Shown here: positions 29,302 to 37,591 of the stretch, one piece after another
Layout: each line of letters begins with the position of its first letter
Position numbering within the stretch: position 1 is the first letter of the stretch
The notes under the pieces: model-generated
The model's input: only the letters and a program-made list of their open reading frames with translations
The model's database searches: none
What the model was told of the DNA's origin: nothing
Origin: Pseudophaeobacter flagellatus
Lineage (GTDB): Bacteria; Pseudomonadota; Alphaproteobacteria; Rhodobacterales; Rhodobacteraceae
DNA: 64,000 nt
Assembly: GCF_021228235.1 (NCBI RefSeq)
Contig: NZ_JAJQRG010000010.1
Coordinates: 62,001 to 126,000, forward strand
Direction: 5' to 3'
Made by a program: the position numbers and the translations under genes

Positions 29302-30390
29302 TCAGTTCGTAAAGCCGGCAAACCGGCGGACCGGTTGGCCGTCGATCAGCGCATTGCCACCGGTGGCAACGATTTCTTCACCGCCTTCCAGGCCAGAGGA
29401 AATGGCAAATTCGCCGTTCTGCGTTGCCTGCAGCTCTACCGGGACCCAGTTGACCACCCCGGTCTCGCCCCCCTTGGGGGAAAAAACCATAACGCCAACC
29501 TCGCCCGCCGCAGAGGTCACAATAGCCGTACCTGGCACCAGGATGCCCCGCTCGCCGGTATCCACCTTGACCCGCACCGAGGCCGAGGCCCCCGGCAGGA
29601 TTTCCCGCCCCTCTGGCGGGGTCATGCGAAAGGTCACCCGGAAGGTCTGGCCGATATTGCTGGCTTCGGCCTTGAATTCAAGGATTTCCAGAGGAAATTC
29701 CTCATCGCTGCCCGCAAAGCGCGCGGTGGTCGAAACGTCGTCGCCACGATCCGCCCGTTGGAACAGAATCTCTGGCACGTCGACTTCGATATGCAGAACC
29801 GACATGTCATGCAGGCGCACAATCGGCACCCCGGCAGAGACGGTGGTAAAATTCTCAACTTCTCGGGTGGAAACCAGCGCCTCGAATGGGGCGTTCAAGG
29901 TGGCATGGCGCAGTTCATACTCGGCATTGCGCAGCGCCACCCGTGCCAGCCCCGCCTGGGTTGTGGCATCTTCGATCGACACCGCGCTCACCGTGCCTTT
30001 CAGCCGCTCCAGCCGGTGAACCGTCCGGTCCGCCTGCTCCTTTTGCAGCCGCGCCTGTTCCAGATTCAGCTCAAAGGGTTCCAGATCAAGCTGCGCAATC
30101 AATTGCCCCTTGGGCACGATATAGCCTTCGGCTACCGGGAAGCGCATCACCTGGCCAGGCACCTGAAAGGCCAGATCAACCGTCTGTTGGGCGGCCACCT
30201 GACCAAAGAACTGCCGTTCCAGCAATCGGGTGCCCGACTGGGTTGTCAGCAGTTTCACCGGCTTGAGCACCTCTTCCGCCTGTGCGGGCACCGCAAAGGC
30301 CAACCCAGATAACGCCACACTGGAGACCCCTAGGGCAGTACCTGACAAAACCGGAACCAGCGCCATGGCTAATTTTTGCAATAGCTGCAT
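29302..30390 (-). CDS. RND pump periplasmic adaptor (membrane fusion protein)
   Basis: A 362-residue HlyD/AcrA-type adaptor. It has a signal peptide ending near VPAQA (residue about 38), a lipoyl half-motif (VDLAFQVPGQV then VAEGYIVPKGQLIAQLD), a short helical hairpin (about 105-160), the second lipoyl half (ATLNAPFEALVSTREVENF), and beta-barrel and membrane-proximal domains. No lipobox, so it is probably periplasmic rather than lipidated. It starts 3 bases after the marR stop and ends 10 bases before the pump gene, so the three are one transcript. Confidence 0.9.
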   Translation of the reverse strand: MQLLQKLAMALVPVLSGTALGVSSVALSGLAFAVPAQAEEVLKPVKLLTTQSGTRLLERQFFGQVAAQQTVDLAFQVPGQVMRFPVAEGYIVPKGQLIAQLDLEPFELNLEQARLQKEQADRTVHRLERLKGTVSAVSIEDATTQAGLARVALRNAEYELRHATLNAPFEALVSTREVENFTTVSAGVPIVRLHDMSVLHIEVDVPEILFQRADRGDDVSTTARFAGSDEEFPLEILEFKAEASNIGQTFRVTFRMTPPEGREILPGASASVRVKVDTGERGILVPGTAIVTSAAGEVGVMVFSPKGGETGVVNWVPVELQATQNGEFAISSGLEGGEEIVATGGNALIDGQPVRRFAGFTN

Positions 30391-30393
30391 CTT

Positions 30394-30942
30394 CTACCTT
30401 TCTGTACCAGGCTGCTGGTCACCAGCGCCTAGAATGTTCTCTTGTATCTTGTCGGAAAGTTCCGCGAATTGGTCTATCTCATCCGGGGTCAGCCCGCTGA
30501 TCTGGCGCAGGGTCCGCCCGGCGCGATCCTCTAGACCGCTGCGCATCAGGCGGCCCTTTTCGGTCAATTGCAGCTGCAGGGCGCGCCGATCCTGCGGATC
30601 ACGCTGCCGCTGCGCCAGCCCCTCTTGTTCCAGCCGGTCCGCCGCAAGGGTCACGCTGGAGGGCACCAGCAAGAGCGTTTTTGCCAGCTCTCCCATGCGG
30701 CGCGGGCAGTCGAGCTGCATCAAGAGATAGCACTCCATGCGGCCTAGCCCGGCGCCAAGCCCCTGCTGCTCAAAGGCCTCTTCCATCCGCAGGTGCAAGG
30801 CCAGAACCCCCCGCAGCGCCCGCATTTCCGGCGTCAGCACCGCCTTGGCGGGCTGACTGGGCGGATCGACGTGCGGCACGGCAGACCCGCTGGCAGAACC
30901 AGCCCCTGAAGGCAGAGAGGATTTTGGTGAAGACGGTGACAT
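30394..30942 (-). CDS. MarR family transcriptional regulator
   Basis: A 182-residue winged-helix dimeric regulator, presumably the local repressor of the efflux operon it heads. The core runs from about residue 55: MECYLLMQLDCPRRMGELAKTLLLVPSSVTLAADRLEQEGLAQRQRDPQDRRALQLQLTEKG, where the recognition helix and the wing D-x-R-x motif are plain. The N-terminal 35 residues are Ser/Pro-rich and probably disordered. ATG 30942 has CCGGAG just upstream; an in-frame ATG at 31002 has no ribosome site and falls in the operator-like region. Confidence 0.9.
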   Translation of the reverse strand: MSPSSPKSSLPSGAGSASGSAVPHVDPPSQPAKAVLTPEMRALRGVLALHLRMEEAFEQQGLGAGLGRMECYLLMQLDCPRRMGELAKTLLLVPSSVTLAADRLEQEGLAQRQRDPQDRRALQLQLTEKGRLMRSGLEDRAGRTLRQISGLTPDEIDQFAELSDKIQENILGAGDQQPGTER

Positions 30943-30981
30943 CGGGCTCCGGACGGCAAAGTAGTGATTCCCCTGATATAC

Positions 30982-31010
30982 TTCACTCAATGAACCTTTC
31001 ATGTGATGAA
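30982..31010. promoter_or_regulatory. Candidate MarR operator: two palindromes
   Basis: TTCA-N5-TGAA (30982-30994) and TTCAT-GTG-ATGAA (30998-31010) stand side by side in the 192-base gap between the divergent marR operon and the FabH-like gene. Such paired 13-bp palindromes fit autoregulation by a MarR dimer and could affect both directions. Confidence 0.4.
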
Positions 31011-31134
31011 GTTCACACTTCTTTGTTCGGACCTATTCTTTGTTCGCCCCCTTTGCTGGACCTGTCGTAAACCTTGACCTTTGGCACAAAAAAGCGGCAC
31101 AACTGCGGGGTTTCATCCCCATGGGTCCAAAGCT

Positions 31135-32262
31135 ATGTACACAGCCGCCATCACCGGCACCGGGGTTTTCACCCCCTCGCAAGTTATCACCAATGCTGAA
31201 CTGGTGGAGGCCTTTAATGCCTATGCCGACCGGATCAACGCCGAAAACGCCGAGGCCATCGCCGCAGGCAACGTTGAACCGCTGCAGCATTCCTCGGAGG
31301 AGTTCATCTTCAAGGCCTCTGGGATCGAACAGCGCTATGTGATGGACAAGGCCGGAGTGCTGAATCCCGATATCATGTATCCACAGCTGCGCCAGCGCGA
31401 CGACAGTGAGCCGGGCATCCTGGCCGAAATGGCACTGGACGCGGCCCAAAAAGCGCTGACTCAAGCGGGCAAGACGGCTGAAGATGTCGATCTGGTGATC
31501 TGCGCCGCCTCTAACCTAGAACGCGCCTATCCGGCGGTTGCGATTGAAATCCAGGATCTTTTGGGGATAAAGGGCTTTGCCTTTGACATGAATGTCGCCT
31601 GTTCTTCGGCCACCTTTGGCATTCAGACTGCCGCCGATATGATCCGCTCTGGCAGCATTCGTTCGGCCCTGGTTGTGAACCCCGAAATCTGTTCCGGCCA
31701 TCTGGAATGGCGCGACCGCGATTGCCATTTCATCTTTGGCGATGTGGCTACAGCAACCCTGCTGGAGCGGATCGAAGACGCCAAGGGCGATCATTTCGAG
31801 GTGATCTCAACCCGCTGTGCCACCGATTTTTCCAACAACATCCGCAACAACAACGGCTTCCTGCGGCGCTCTCGCCCGGATGGGGTGAAAGACCGGCGCG
31901 ATATGCAGTTCATGCAAAACGGGCGCAAGGTCTTTAAGGAAGTGCTGCCAATGGTCAGCCAGCACATCGCCGCCCATATGGCGGATGAAGGCATCAAGAG
32001 CGACGCGCTAAAGCGGCTATGGTTGCATCAGGCCAATAAGTCCATGAATGATTTCATCGGCAAAAAGGCCCTTGGCCGCACGCCGCAGCCGGGGGAACAA
32101 CCCAATATCCTGCAGGACTACGCCAATACCTCTTCGGCCGGGTCGATCATTGCTTTTGCCAAATATTCGCAAGATCTGGCCGAGGGAGATCTTGGGCTGA
32201 TCTGTTCGTTTGGCGCGGGCTATTCCGTGGGATCGGTTCTGCTGCGGCGCCACGCCAGCTAA
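31135..32262 (+). CDS. Beta-ketoacyl-ACP synthase III family protein (FabH-like, long form)
   Basis: A 375-residue thiolase-fold condensing enzyme. The triad is visible: Cys in MNVACSSATFG, His in LWLHQANKSMND and Asn in DYANTSSAGS. It is longer than housekeeping FabH (about 320), with an inserted N-terminal segment (NAYADRINAENAEAIAAGNVEPL) that resembles the Pseudomonas beta-ketodecanoyl-ACP synthase type, which elongates octanoyl-CoA. That would make it a shunt from beta-oxidation to fatty acid synthesis; the substrate is inference. It is divergent from the efflux operon. There is no strong ribosome site before ATG 31135. Confidence 0.85.
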   Translation: MYTAAITGTGVFTPSQVITNAELVEAFNAYADRINAENAEAIAAGNVEPLQHSSEEFIFKASGIEQRYVMDKAGVLNPDIMYPQLRQRDDSEPGILAEMALDAAQKALTQAGKTAEDVDLVICAASNLERAYPAVAIEIQDLLGIKGFAFDMNVACSSATFGIQTAADMIRSGSIRSALVVNPEICSGHLEWRDRDCHFIFGDVATATLLERIEDAKGDHFEVISTRCATDFSNNIRNNNGFLRRSRPDGVKDRRDMQFMQNGRKVFKEVLPMVSQHIAAHMADEGIKSDALKRLWLHQANKSMNDFIGKKALGRTPQPGEQPNILQDYANTSSAGSIIAFAKYSQDLAEGDLGLICSFGAGYSVGSVLLRRHAS

Positions 32263-32289
32263 GGCCGCAGGCCGACCAGAAGAAAGCAG

Positions 32290-32323
32290 CCAAGGCCCCG
32301 CAATCAATGCGGTCTGGCCTTGG
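32290..32323. terminator. Hairpin between convergent genes
   Basis: CCAAGGCC-CCGCA (32290-32302) pairs with TGCGG-(TCT bulge)-GGCCTTGG (32308-32323) around ATCAA. It ends the FabH-like transcript and possibly the opposing one; no clear T-run is present. Confidence 0.5.
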
Positions 32324-32350
32324 CGCAGGGCCCTGCCCAACCTGTTTTCG

Positions 32351-32824
32351 CTAGGCGCTTTCTTCTTCCAGATGCAGTTTCATATCCAACAGGACATGCT
32401 GCAACAGCACTGTTTCCCGCAACAGCCGCTTGGCTTCATTCACGGTGATAATACCGTCTTCGATTGCCGTCTGGTATTCGCTCATCAAAAAGGCAAACCG
32501 TTGACTTAGCGCGATAACATCCGCATTGACGCCGCCATTGCGCCCCGCGCCGCCTTCGGCATTGCCGCCACTTCTGCTTTCATAAGACAGGGTAATGTTC
32601 TTCAGATCCGCAAGCGCTGAGGTCACATGCGGATAAGAGGATTCTTTCTCCAGCTTGGCCACCGCATCCACCGGCATAAAACGATCGGCGTGTTCCGCGT
32701 TGTCGGAGTAATACCGCCCCAAAGTCGCCTTGGACTTTCCGGTGATCTGGCAGGCCGCCTCGATCCCGACATCCTTTACTAGGGCCTCTGTATGCTTTTT
32801 CAGATAGGTACCGATCTCTGCCAT
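32351..32824 (-). CDS. Hypothetical protein with possible DNA-binding N-terminus, 157 aa
   Basis: I do not recognise a named family. The first 60 residues read like a phage-CII or Cro-type helix-turn-helix (LVKDVGIEAACQITGKSKATLGRYYSD), followed by a Pro/Val dipeptide segment where targets such as DAVAKLEKESSYP are arranged. Then comes a Gly/Asn-rich linker (residues about 84-98), and the C-terminal 60 residues form amphipathic helices (LMSEYQTAIEDGIITVNEAKRLLRETVLLQHVLLDMKLHLEEE) that could oligomerise. GGTGAGAG precedes the ATG. A near-perfect palindrome lies 40 bases upstream. A small regulator is the most likely role. Confidence 0.6.
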   Translation of the reverse strand: MAEIGTYLKKHTEALVKDVGIEAACQITGKSKATLGRYYSDNAEHADRFMPVDAVAKLEKESSYPHVTSALADLKNITLSYESRSGGNAEGGAGRNGGVNADVIALSQRFAFLMSEYQTAIEDGIITVNEAKRLLRETVLLQHVLLDMKLHLEEESA

Positions 32825-32863
32825 TAACTCTCACCAGCTATGCCGCGCCAAAAGGGGAAGGTC

Positions 32864-32877
32864 GGGAAAAATTTCCC
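32864..32877. promoter_or_regulatory. Palindrome GGGAAA-AA-TTTCCC upstream of the putative regulator
   Basis: A perfect 6+2+6 palindrome located 40-53 bases before the start of the gene at 32824, in a promoter position. It could be an autoregulatory site of that DNA-binding-like protein; this is inference. Confidence 0.35.
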
Positions 32878-32913
32878 ATGAGGGTGTTGTAAAGTATTTG
32901 TTATTCTTGCGCC

Positions 32914-33043
32914 ATCCCTAAGGTTTTCAGGGATTTAGAGAGTGCCGGAGGATATATTTCATCCTCCTCGGTTATTGCGAAGTCGGCTTTGTGAGTGGGC
33001 TGTGCTTCGAGGTAAAATACATTTCCCCATGCTTTGAGATGGG
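32914..33043. other. Three consecutive hairpins in a 534-base non-coding gap
   Basis: Stems ATCCCT/AGGGAT (32914-32934), GGAGGAT/ATCCTCC (32947-32967) and CCCAT/ATGGG (33026-33043) follow one another, with a fourth, larger structure after them. None has a clean T-run, so they are not ordinary terminators. They may be part of one leader or small RNA. No convincing ORF exists between 32825 and 33358. Confidence 0.45.
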
Positions 33044-33059
33044 CAAACTTTATAGCAAG

Positions 33060-33139
33060 GTACCCTTCCTGCCTGCCCGGTCACATTTGCTGGGTCTCCA
33101 CTCTTCAGGCCATCACCTGCTGAGGGTCGGGAAGGGTAC
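33060..33139 (+). ncRNA. Candidate structured RNA upstream of tdk
   Basis: An outer 12-bp stem (GTACCCTTCCTG, 33060-33071, with CGGGAAGGGTAC, 33128-33139, one wobble) encloses about 56 bases with inner hairpins, including CAGG/CCTG (33106-33119). The outer stem is followed by ATTTTCTCT. A closed multi-branch shape with a T-rich end fits a small RNA or a leader element of the downstream gene 220 bases away. I cannot match it to a known family, and the strand is inferred from the T-rich end and the direction of tdk. Confidence 0.42.
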
Positions 33140-33358
33140 GATTTTCTCTATCCCTGCGTCCCGTCTCTCTGGATGGCCATTTTCCCTCTAAATTTAAAGG
33201 GGATGCGCGTTGATCGCGCAATTCCTCTGCCTGGCAGATCCCCATAACAGAGCCACCAACCGCGCTTACAACCGGGGGTACATTTCTGCCGTTCCGGCAC
33301 CGCAACCGGCACCTCTACCTCTTGCCCAGTCCCGCTCTCGCGCGATATGGGGGGCGCC

Positions 33359-33943
33359 ATGGCAAAGCTCTATTTCAATTACTCAACCATGAACGCGGGA
33401 AAGTCGGCGGTTCTATTGCAGGCCTCGCACAACTACCGCGAAAACAACATGGACACCTATCTGCTGACCGCGCAGATCGACACCCGTGAAGGCACCGGGA
33501 GAATCGCTTCGCGCATTGGCATCAGCGAAGCTGCCGATACCTTTGCGCCAGAAGATGATCTCTTTACCAAGATCAGCACCCGTATTGCCCAGGGAAAACT
33601 GGCCAGTATCTTTGTTGATGAGGCCCAGTTCCTGACCCCTGATCAAGTCTGGCAGCTGGCCAATGTGGTGGATGATCTCGGCGTGCCGGTACTGTGCTAC
33701 GGGCTGCGGGTGGATTTTCAAGGCCAGCTGTTTCCCGGCTCTGCCAGTCTCTTGGCGCTGGCCGATGAAATGCGCGAGGTGCGCACGATTTGCCACTGCG
33801 GGAAAAAGGCCACCATGGTGATCCGCCAGGATGGGACAGGCCGCGTCATCACCAAGGGCGACCAGGTGCAGATCGGCGGCAACGAAAGCTATGTTTCACT
33901 GTGCCGCCGCCACTGGCGCGCCGCCATGCGGGCGGGCGATTGA
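33359..33943 (+). CDS. tdk: Thymidine kinase
   Basis: Phosphorylates thymidine (and deoxyuridine) for salvage. It is a type II enzyme of 194 residues. The P-loop is STMNAGKSAVLL near residue 10, the Walker B/DEAQ-like site is FVDEAQFL near 82, and the lasso domain has zinc cysteines in ICHCGKKA plus the C-terminal SLCRRH. ATG 33359 is preceded by GGGGGG 4 bases upstream, while an in-frame ATG at 33347 would sit on that site. It stands alone, after the long structured gap. Confidence 0.95.
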   Translation: MAKLYFNYSTMNAGKSAVLLQASHNYRENNMDTYLLTAQIDTREGTGRIASRIGISEAADTFAPEDDLFTKISTRIAQGKLASIFVDEAQFLTPDQVWQLANVVDDLGVPVLCYGLRVDFQGQLFPGSASLLALADEMREVRTICHCGKKATMVIRQDGTGRVITKGDQVQIGGNESYVSLCRRHWRAAMRAGD

Positions 33944-33975
33944 CCTGACCGCCCCTGCAGACCCAGGGGCCGGGT

Positions 33976-34926
33976 TCAGGCCAAATTTGGCAGCGTTTCA
34001 CCTGCGAGTGCTGCGGCAAGGTTATCCAGCGCCATATGGCCCATGGCACTGCGCACCTCCTCGGTGGCGGTGCCCAGATGCGGTAGGAGCGTCACGTTAT
34101 CCAAATCCCGCAGCGCCTGCGGCACCTCCGGTTCGAATTCATAGACATCAAGCCCCGCGCCTGCGATGCCTCCCGCTTGCAGGGCGGCAATCAGCGCCGC
34201 CTGATCGACCACCTCGCCGCGCGCGATATTGACCAGATGCGCCGTTGGCTGCATCGCCGCCAGCACCGCTGTATCGACAAGATGCCGCGTTTCAGCCCCA
34301 CCCGGCACCGCCACCACCAGGAAATCCACCGCTGCGGCCATCTGTATAAGGTCCGGCATCCGCACCGCAGCAAAATCCAGTTCCTTGTCGCTGCGCGCGA
34401 TGTATGAAACCTGCATGCCAAAGCCAAAGTGGCAGCGCCGGGCAATCGCGGCGCCAATCCGGCCCATCCCGACAACACCCAGCTTTTTACCGGTCACATG
34501 CTGGCCCAGCATCTGGGTCGGATGCCAGCCGGGCCAGTTGCCACTGCGCACCAGCCGTTCACCCGCGCTCGCCCGGCGCGCCGACATCAGGATCAGCGTC
34601 AGGGCAATATCCGCCGTGGCATCGGTGACGGCACCGGGCGTGTTGCTCACCTGCACCCCATGGGCATTTGCAGAGACCACATCAATATGATTGATCCCAA
34701 CGCCAAAATTGGCCAAAAGCTTGCAGCGTGGGCTCGCCACTTCGGCAAAGACACTGGCGTCAAAGGTATCGCCCAGCGTTGGCATCACCAGATCATAGTC
34801 CCGCAATGCGGCAGTCACCTCTTGCCGGGACATAACGCGGGTGTCAGCGCGAATATCAACATCAAACTCAGCCCGCGCGCGGGCCTCGACCGCTGCGGTC
34901 ATCGGTCGTGTAATCAACAGCTTCAT
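33976..34926 (-). CDS. D-isomer-specific 2-hydroxyacid dehydrogenase (glyoxylate/hydroxypyruvate reductase-like)
   Basis: A 316-residue NAD(P)H-dependent reductase. The Rossmann motif is GVVGMGRIGAAIARR near residue 150. Catalytic residues are Arg in LVNIARGEVVD, Glu in YEFEPEVP and His in LLPHLGTAT. The NFGVGINHID and TPGAVTDATADIALTL signatures fit GyaR/GhrB-type glyoxylate or hydroxypyruvate reductases; the exact substrate is not proved. It is the last gene of a run proC-csaA-dehydrogenase, and ATG 34926 lies just after the csaA stop (34929). Confidence 0.88.
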   Translation of the reverse strand: MKLLITRPMTAAVEARARAEFDVDIRADTRVMSRQEVTAALRDYDLVMPTLGDTFDASVFAEVASPRCKLLANFGVGINHIDVVSANAHGVQVSNTPGAVTDATADIALTLILMSARRASAGERLVRSGNWPGWHPTQMLGQHVTGKKLGVVGMGRIGAAIARRCHFGFGMQVSYIARSDKELDFAAVRMPDLIQMAAAVDFLVVAVPGGAETRHLVDTAVLAAMQPTAHLVNIARGEVVDQAALIAALQAGGIAGAGLDVYEFEPEVPQALRDLDNVTLLPHLGTATEEVRSAMGHMALDNLAAALAGETLPNLA

Positions 34927-34928
34927 CG

Positions 34929-35267
34929 TCAATGCATCCTTCCCCCCAGCGGAACCGGCCCGTCGGGGCCAACAAGGCGGATTTCTCCGTCTTCATCCGG
35001 CAACCCCAGCACCAGCACCTCTGACATGAATTTTCCGATCTGGCGCGGCGGAAAATTCACCACCGCCAGCACCTGTTTGCCAATCAGCGTTTCCGGCGTG
35101 TAATGCGCTGTCACCTGGGCAGAGGTCTTTTTCTCCCCAATCTCAGCGCCAAAATCGATCCAGATCTTGATCGCCGGTTTGCGCGCCTCTGGATAGGGCT
35201 CCGCGCGGATCACCTCTCCGACGCGGATATCCACCTTCATGAAGTCATCAAAATCAAGATCAGCCAC
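34929..35267 (-). CDS. csaA: CsaA-type tRNA-binding protein
   Basis: A 112-residue OB-fold protein (EMAP-II/ARC1-like tRNA-binding domain) said to have secretion-related chaperone activity. Visible marks are FMKVDIRVGEVIRAEPYPEARKPAIKIWIDFG, then VLAVVNFPPRQIGKFMSEVLVLG near the end. The start is GTG 35267, supported by AAAGGAG 8 bases upstream, and it lies 8 bases inside the 3' end of proC. Overlap on one side and a 2-base gap on the other suggest strict co-translation. Confidence 0.92.
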   Translation of the reverse strand: MADLDFDDFMKVDIRVGEVIRAEPYPEARKPAIKIWIDFGAEIGEKKTSAQVTAHYTPETLIGKQVLAVVNFPPRQIGKFMSEVLVLGLPDEDGEIRLVGPDGPVPLGGRMH

Positions 35268-36075
35268 GCGACAGCTCCTTTGACCGGTTGGCCGCAGCCG
35301 CAACGGCGCGTTTCAACAGATCGGGAAAGCCGCCATCTTCCTGCATAAGAACCTCTAGCGCCGCCTGGGTGGTGCCATTGGGGCTGGTCACGTTCACCCG
35401 CAGCTGACTAGGGCTTTCCTCGGCGGCCTTGGCCAATGCGCCGGCCCCGGCCACAGTGGCCTTGGCCAGTCTCATCGCCATGTCAGCGGGCAGGCCCTGG
35501 GCCTCTCCGGCGGCCGCAAGTGTTTCGATCAGATGAAACACATAGGCTGGACCAGAGCCGCTGACCCCGGTGACCGCATCCATCTGGGCCTCCGACTCCA
35601 GGCGCAGGGTCTCGCCAATTGCGGACAGCAGCTCTTCGGTCACGTCAAGGTCGGCCGCAGAGGCCCGCCGATTGCCAACCAGCGCGGTGATACCCTGGCC
35701 AATGGCGGCAGGGGTGTTGGGCATGGCGCGCACAATCGGTGTCTGATCGCCCAGGATCTCTTCGAAACTGGCAATTGACGTGCCTGCCGCAACCGATACA
35801 AACAGCGTCTTTCCATTGCCCAGCGCCTGCAATTTTGGCAGTGCCGCGCCCATCATCTGAGGCTTCACCGCCACCAACACCAAAGCCGGCTCGTCCGGCA
35901 GGTCTTGATTGATATGTACCCCAGTACCCTGCAACCACTCTGACGGGTGTGGGTCCAGGACCCAGACCGAACTTGCAGGCAATCCGTCCTCCAGCCAGCC
36001 TGCCAGCATAGCCGATCCCATTTTGCCGCAGCCCAGCAAAACCAGCCCGCCGGTTTCAATCTGTGATCTGGTCAT
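35260..36075 (-). CDS. proC: Pyrroline-5-carboxylate reductase
   Basis: Last step of proline synthesis: NAD(P)H reduction of pyrroline-5-carboxylate. It has 271 residues. The Rossmann motif is LLGCGKMGSAMLAGW near residue 13, followed by VKPQMM, the VRAMPNTPAAIGQGITAL segment near 117, and the family signature AVTGVSGSGPAYVFHLIETLAAAGEAQGL at about 158-186. ATG 36075 has GGAAG 8 bases before it. It heads the proC-csaA-dehydrogenase unit. Confidence 0.96.
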   Translation of the reverse strand: MTRSQIETGGLVLLGCGKMGSAMLAGWLEDGLPASSVWVLDPHPSEWLQGTGVHINQDLPDEPALVLVAVKPQMMGAALPKLQALGNGKTLFVSVAAGTSIASFEEILGDQTPIVRAMPNTPAAIGQGITALVGNRRASAADLDVTEELLSAIGETLRLESEAQMDAVTGVSGSGPAYVFHLIETLAAAGEAQGLPADMAMRLAKATVAGAGALAKAAEESPSQLRVNVTSPNGTTQAALEVLMQEDGGFPDLLKRAVAAAANRSKELSRG

Positions 36076-36203
36076 CTGTTCATCTTCCCATGTCAATCGC
36101 GCGTCACGTATCGGCCAATGCACAAAATGTCACGGATTCAGCCGACCGCGCCAAACGGCGCGCGCCGCGCAAGTTTTCAATAACACCCTAACACGGCAGG
36201 ATT

Positions 36204-36704
36204 TTATGCCCGGCCGTAGGTCTCTGCAATGGCTACCTGGATAGCCTCTTTGGGGGATCTGTCAGCCCAGGTGGTCAACTGGATCGCCGGATAATAACGC
36301 TCGCAGCTGGACACTGCCGCATGGATCATCGCGTCGATCTGCTCGGGGCTGGCCGATTGCCCACCCGCCAGAACCAGCCCATAGCGATAGAGCATCACCT
36401 TATGATCCGCCCAATAGGTGAAACCGCCTGCCCAGCACTGATCATTCATCAGATTGATCAGCTCATACAACTGCGGAATCATCGCGGTGGGTGGTTCCAT
36501 CTCAAAGCTGCAAATCAGCCGCAGCGTTTCTTCATAGCCGGACCAGGCAAGGGTCAGCGAATAGGTGCGCCACTGGCCTTCGACGGCCATGGCAATCTGA
36601 TCGTCGCCAATGCGGTCAAAATCCCAGTCGTGATGCGCAGCAAGGTTTTCGACGATGTCAATCGGGTGGGCCTCGTCGTCCAGAAGATATTCGGAAAGGG
36701 CCAT
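36204..36704 (-). CDS. YbjN domain protein
   Basis: A 166-residue cytosolic protein with the YbjN/type-III-chaperone-like fold: DIVENLAAHHDWDFDRIGDDQIAMAVEGQWRTYSLTLAWSGYEETLRLICSFEM, then ELINLMNDQCWAGGFTYWADHKVMLYRYGL. The motifs are typical of the alphaproteobacterial members, often found just before proC as here (128 bases upstream). The function is not known; related chaperones bind partner proteins. GAGGTGAG precedes the start. Confidence 0.85.
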   Translation of the reverse strand: MALSEYLLDDEAHPIDIVENLAAHHDWDFDRIGDDQIAMAVEGQWRTYSLTLAWSGYEETLRLICSFEMEPPTAMIPQLYELINLMNDQCWAGGFTYWADHKVMLYRYGLVLAGGQSASPEQIDAMIHAAVSSCERYYPAIQLTTWADRSPKEAIQVAIAETYGRA

Positions 36705-37252
36705 AATCTCACCTCTCGGGTCTCTAACCGCTGGGGCGCGGGGCGCCCGCTACAGCTAGGTTTCTGGTCTACAGAACGGGGAGCATCCCCGCCTCCATAC
36801 CAGATATGGTGGCAAGAGGGAGTGATCCTGGCAACCCTTTATCTGGGGATATCTGCAATAAGTTGTGGACGAAAGCGCTTCAGCCGCAAAATATCGCATA
36901 CCCGGCGGCCTCCCCTCTTCCACGGCCAGGCCGTGAACAGGACCAGCAGCCCCGGCACAGCGGCACGCGGCGAGAGCGTAAATTGACGGGAAAGCCGCGC
37001 GGGCACTGCCCAGCGCAACAGGGGATGAAAGCGATAGGGCGACACAAATTCAGCCCGCCCCTTGCCCCCAAAACAGTAGAACCGTAGCGCAGAGGCACAG
37101 GCAAGCAACTACCTGCCCCGCAAAATCGGGGCAGGCAGGATAGAATTGGTCAACCACGTCAGGTGCCAATACAGCACGCCATCACATCGCGCCGTACAGC
37201 CCACAGGGCAAACAGCAAACCGGGCAAACAGCGCCAGGCAGATCAGCCGTGC
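36705..37252. other. Non-coding gap of 548 bases
   Basis: I see no convincing gene. A short CCATA/TATGG hairpin (36795-36809) and the perfect hairpin at 37112-37135 are the only marked structures. Frames on the minus strand inside it are cysteine- and arginine-rich without homology or ribosome sites. Confidence 0.4.
37112..37135 (-). terminator. Hairpin after the ubiK-like gene
   Basis: Perfect 9-bp stem CCTGCCCCG/CGGGGCAGG with a 6-base loop, 118 bases past the stop of the minus-strand gene. A T-run is lacking, so termination is probable but not certain. Confidence 0.4.
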
Positions 37253-37495
37253 TTAACCCTTGGCTTCAAGCGCCTCGAGGCGCAACTTCAGGGCCTCGTT
37301 TTCTTCGCGTGCCTTTTGCGCCATGGCGCGCACCGCATCAAACTCTTCGCGGGTGACAAAATCGTGGCCAGCCAACCAACGATCCATCAGCCCCTTCATC
37401 GCGGTATCTGCTTCATCCTTTGCGCCCTGGGCCACGCCCATCGCATTAGTCATCAGCTGGGAAATATCATCCATAATCTTGTTGCGGCTCTGCAT
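37253..37495 (-). CDS. UbiK family accessory factor (BMFP domain)
   Basis: An 80-residue helical protein resembling YqiC/UbiK, which helps ubiquinone synthesis in Enterobacteria. It starts MQSRNKIMDDISQLMTNAMGVAQGAKDEADTAMKGLMDRWLAGHDFVTREEFDAVRAMAQKAREEN. The C-terminal part is a coiled coil that trimerises in the family. Two ATGs stand together; the second, at 37495, is better spaced from GGAG. Divergent from lgt with 96 bases between. Confidence 0.82.
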   Translation of the reverse strand: MQSRNKIMDDISQLMTNAMGVAQGAKDEADTAMKGLMDRWLAGHDFVTREEFDAVRAMAQKAREENEALKLRLEALEAKG

Positions 37496-37591
37496 CATCT
37501 TCTCCGTATCGCTTTCCCCCCCTATATGGGGTGCAAAGGGTCATCGGCAAGCCGTTGACTTCCCTTCACGACCAGAGGCATTCAGGACCAC

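Noticed and set aside
26223-29312. Plus-strand frames opposite the RND pump
   Set aside because: Gln/His/Arg-rich translations typical of antisense reading; the pump frame is complete.
36839-37108. Minus-strand frames in the 36.7-37.2 kb gap
   Set aside because: Cysteine/arginine-rich, no start signal, no family resemblance.
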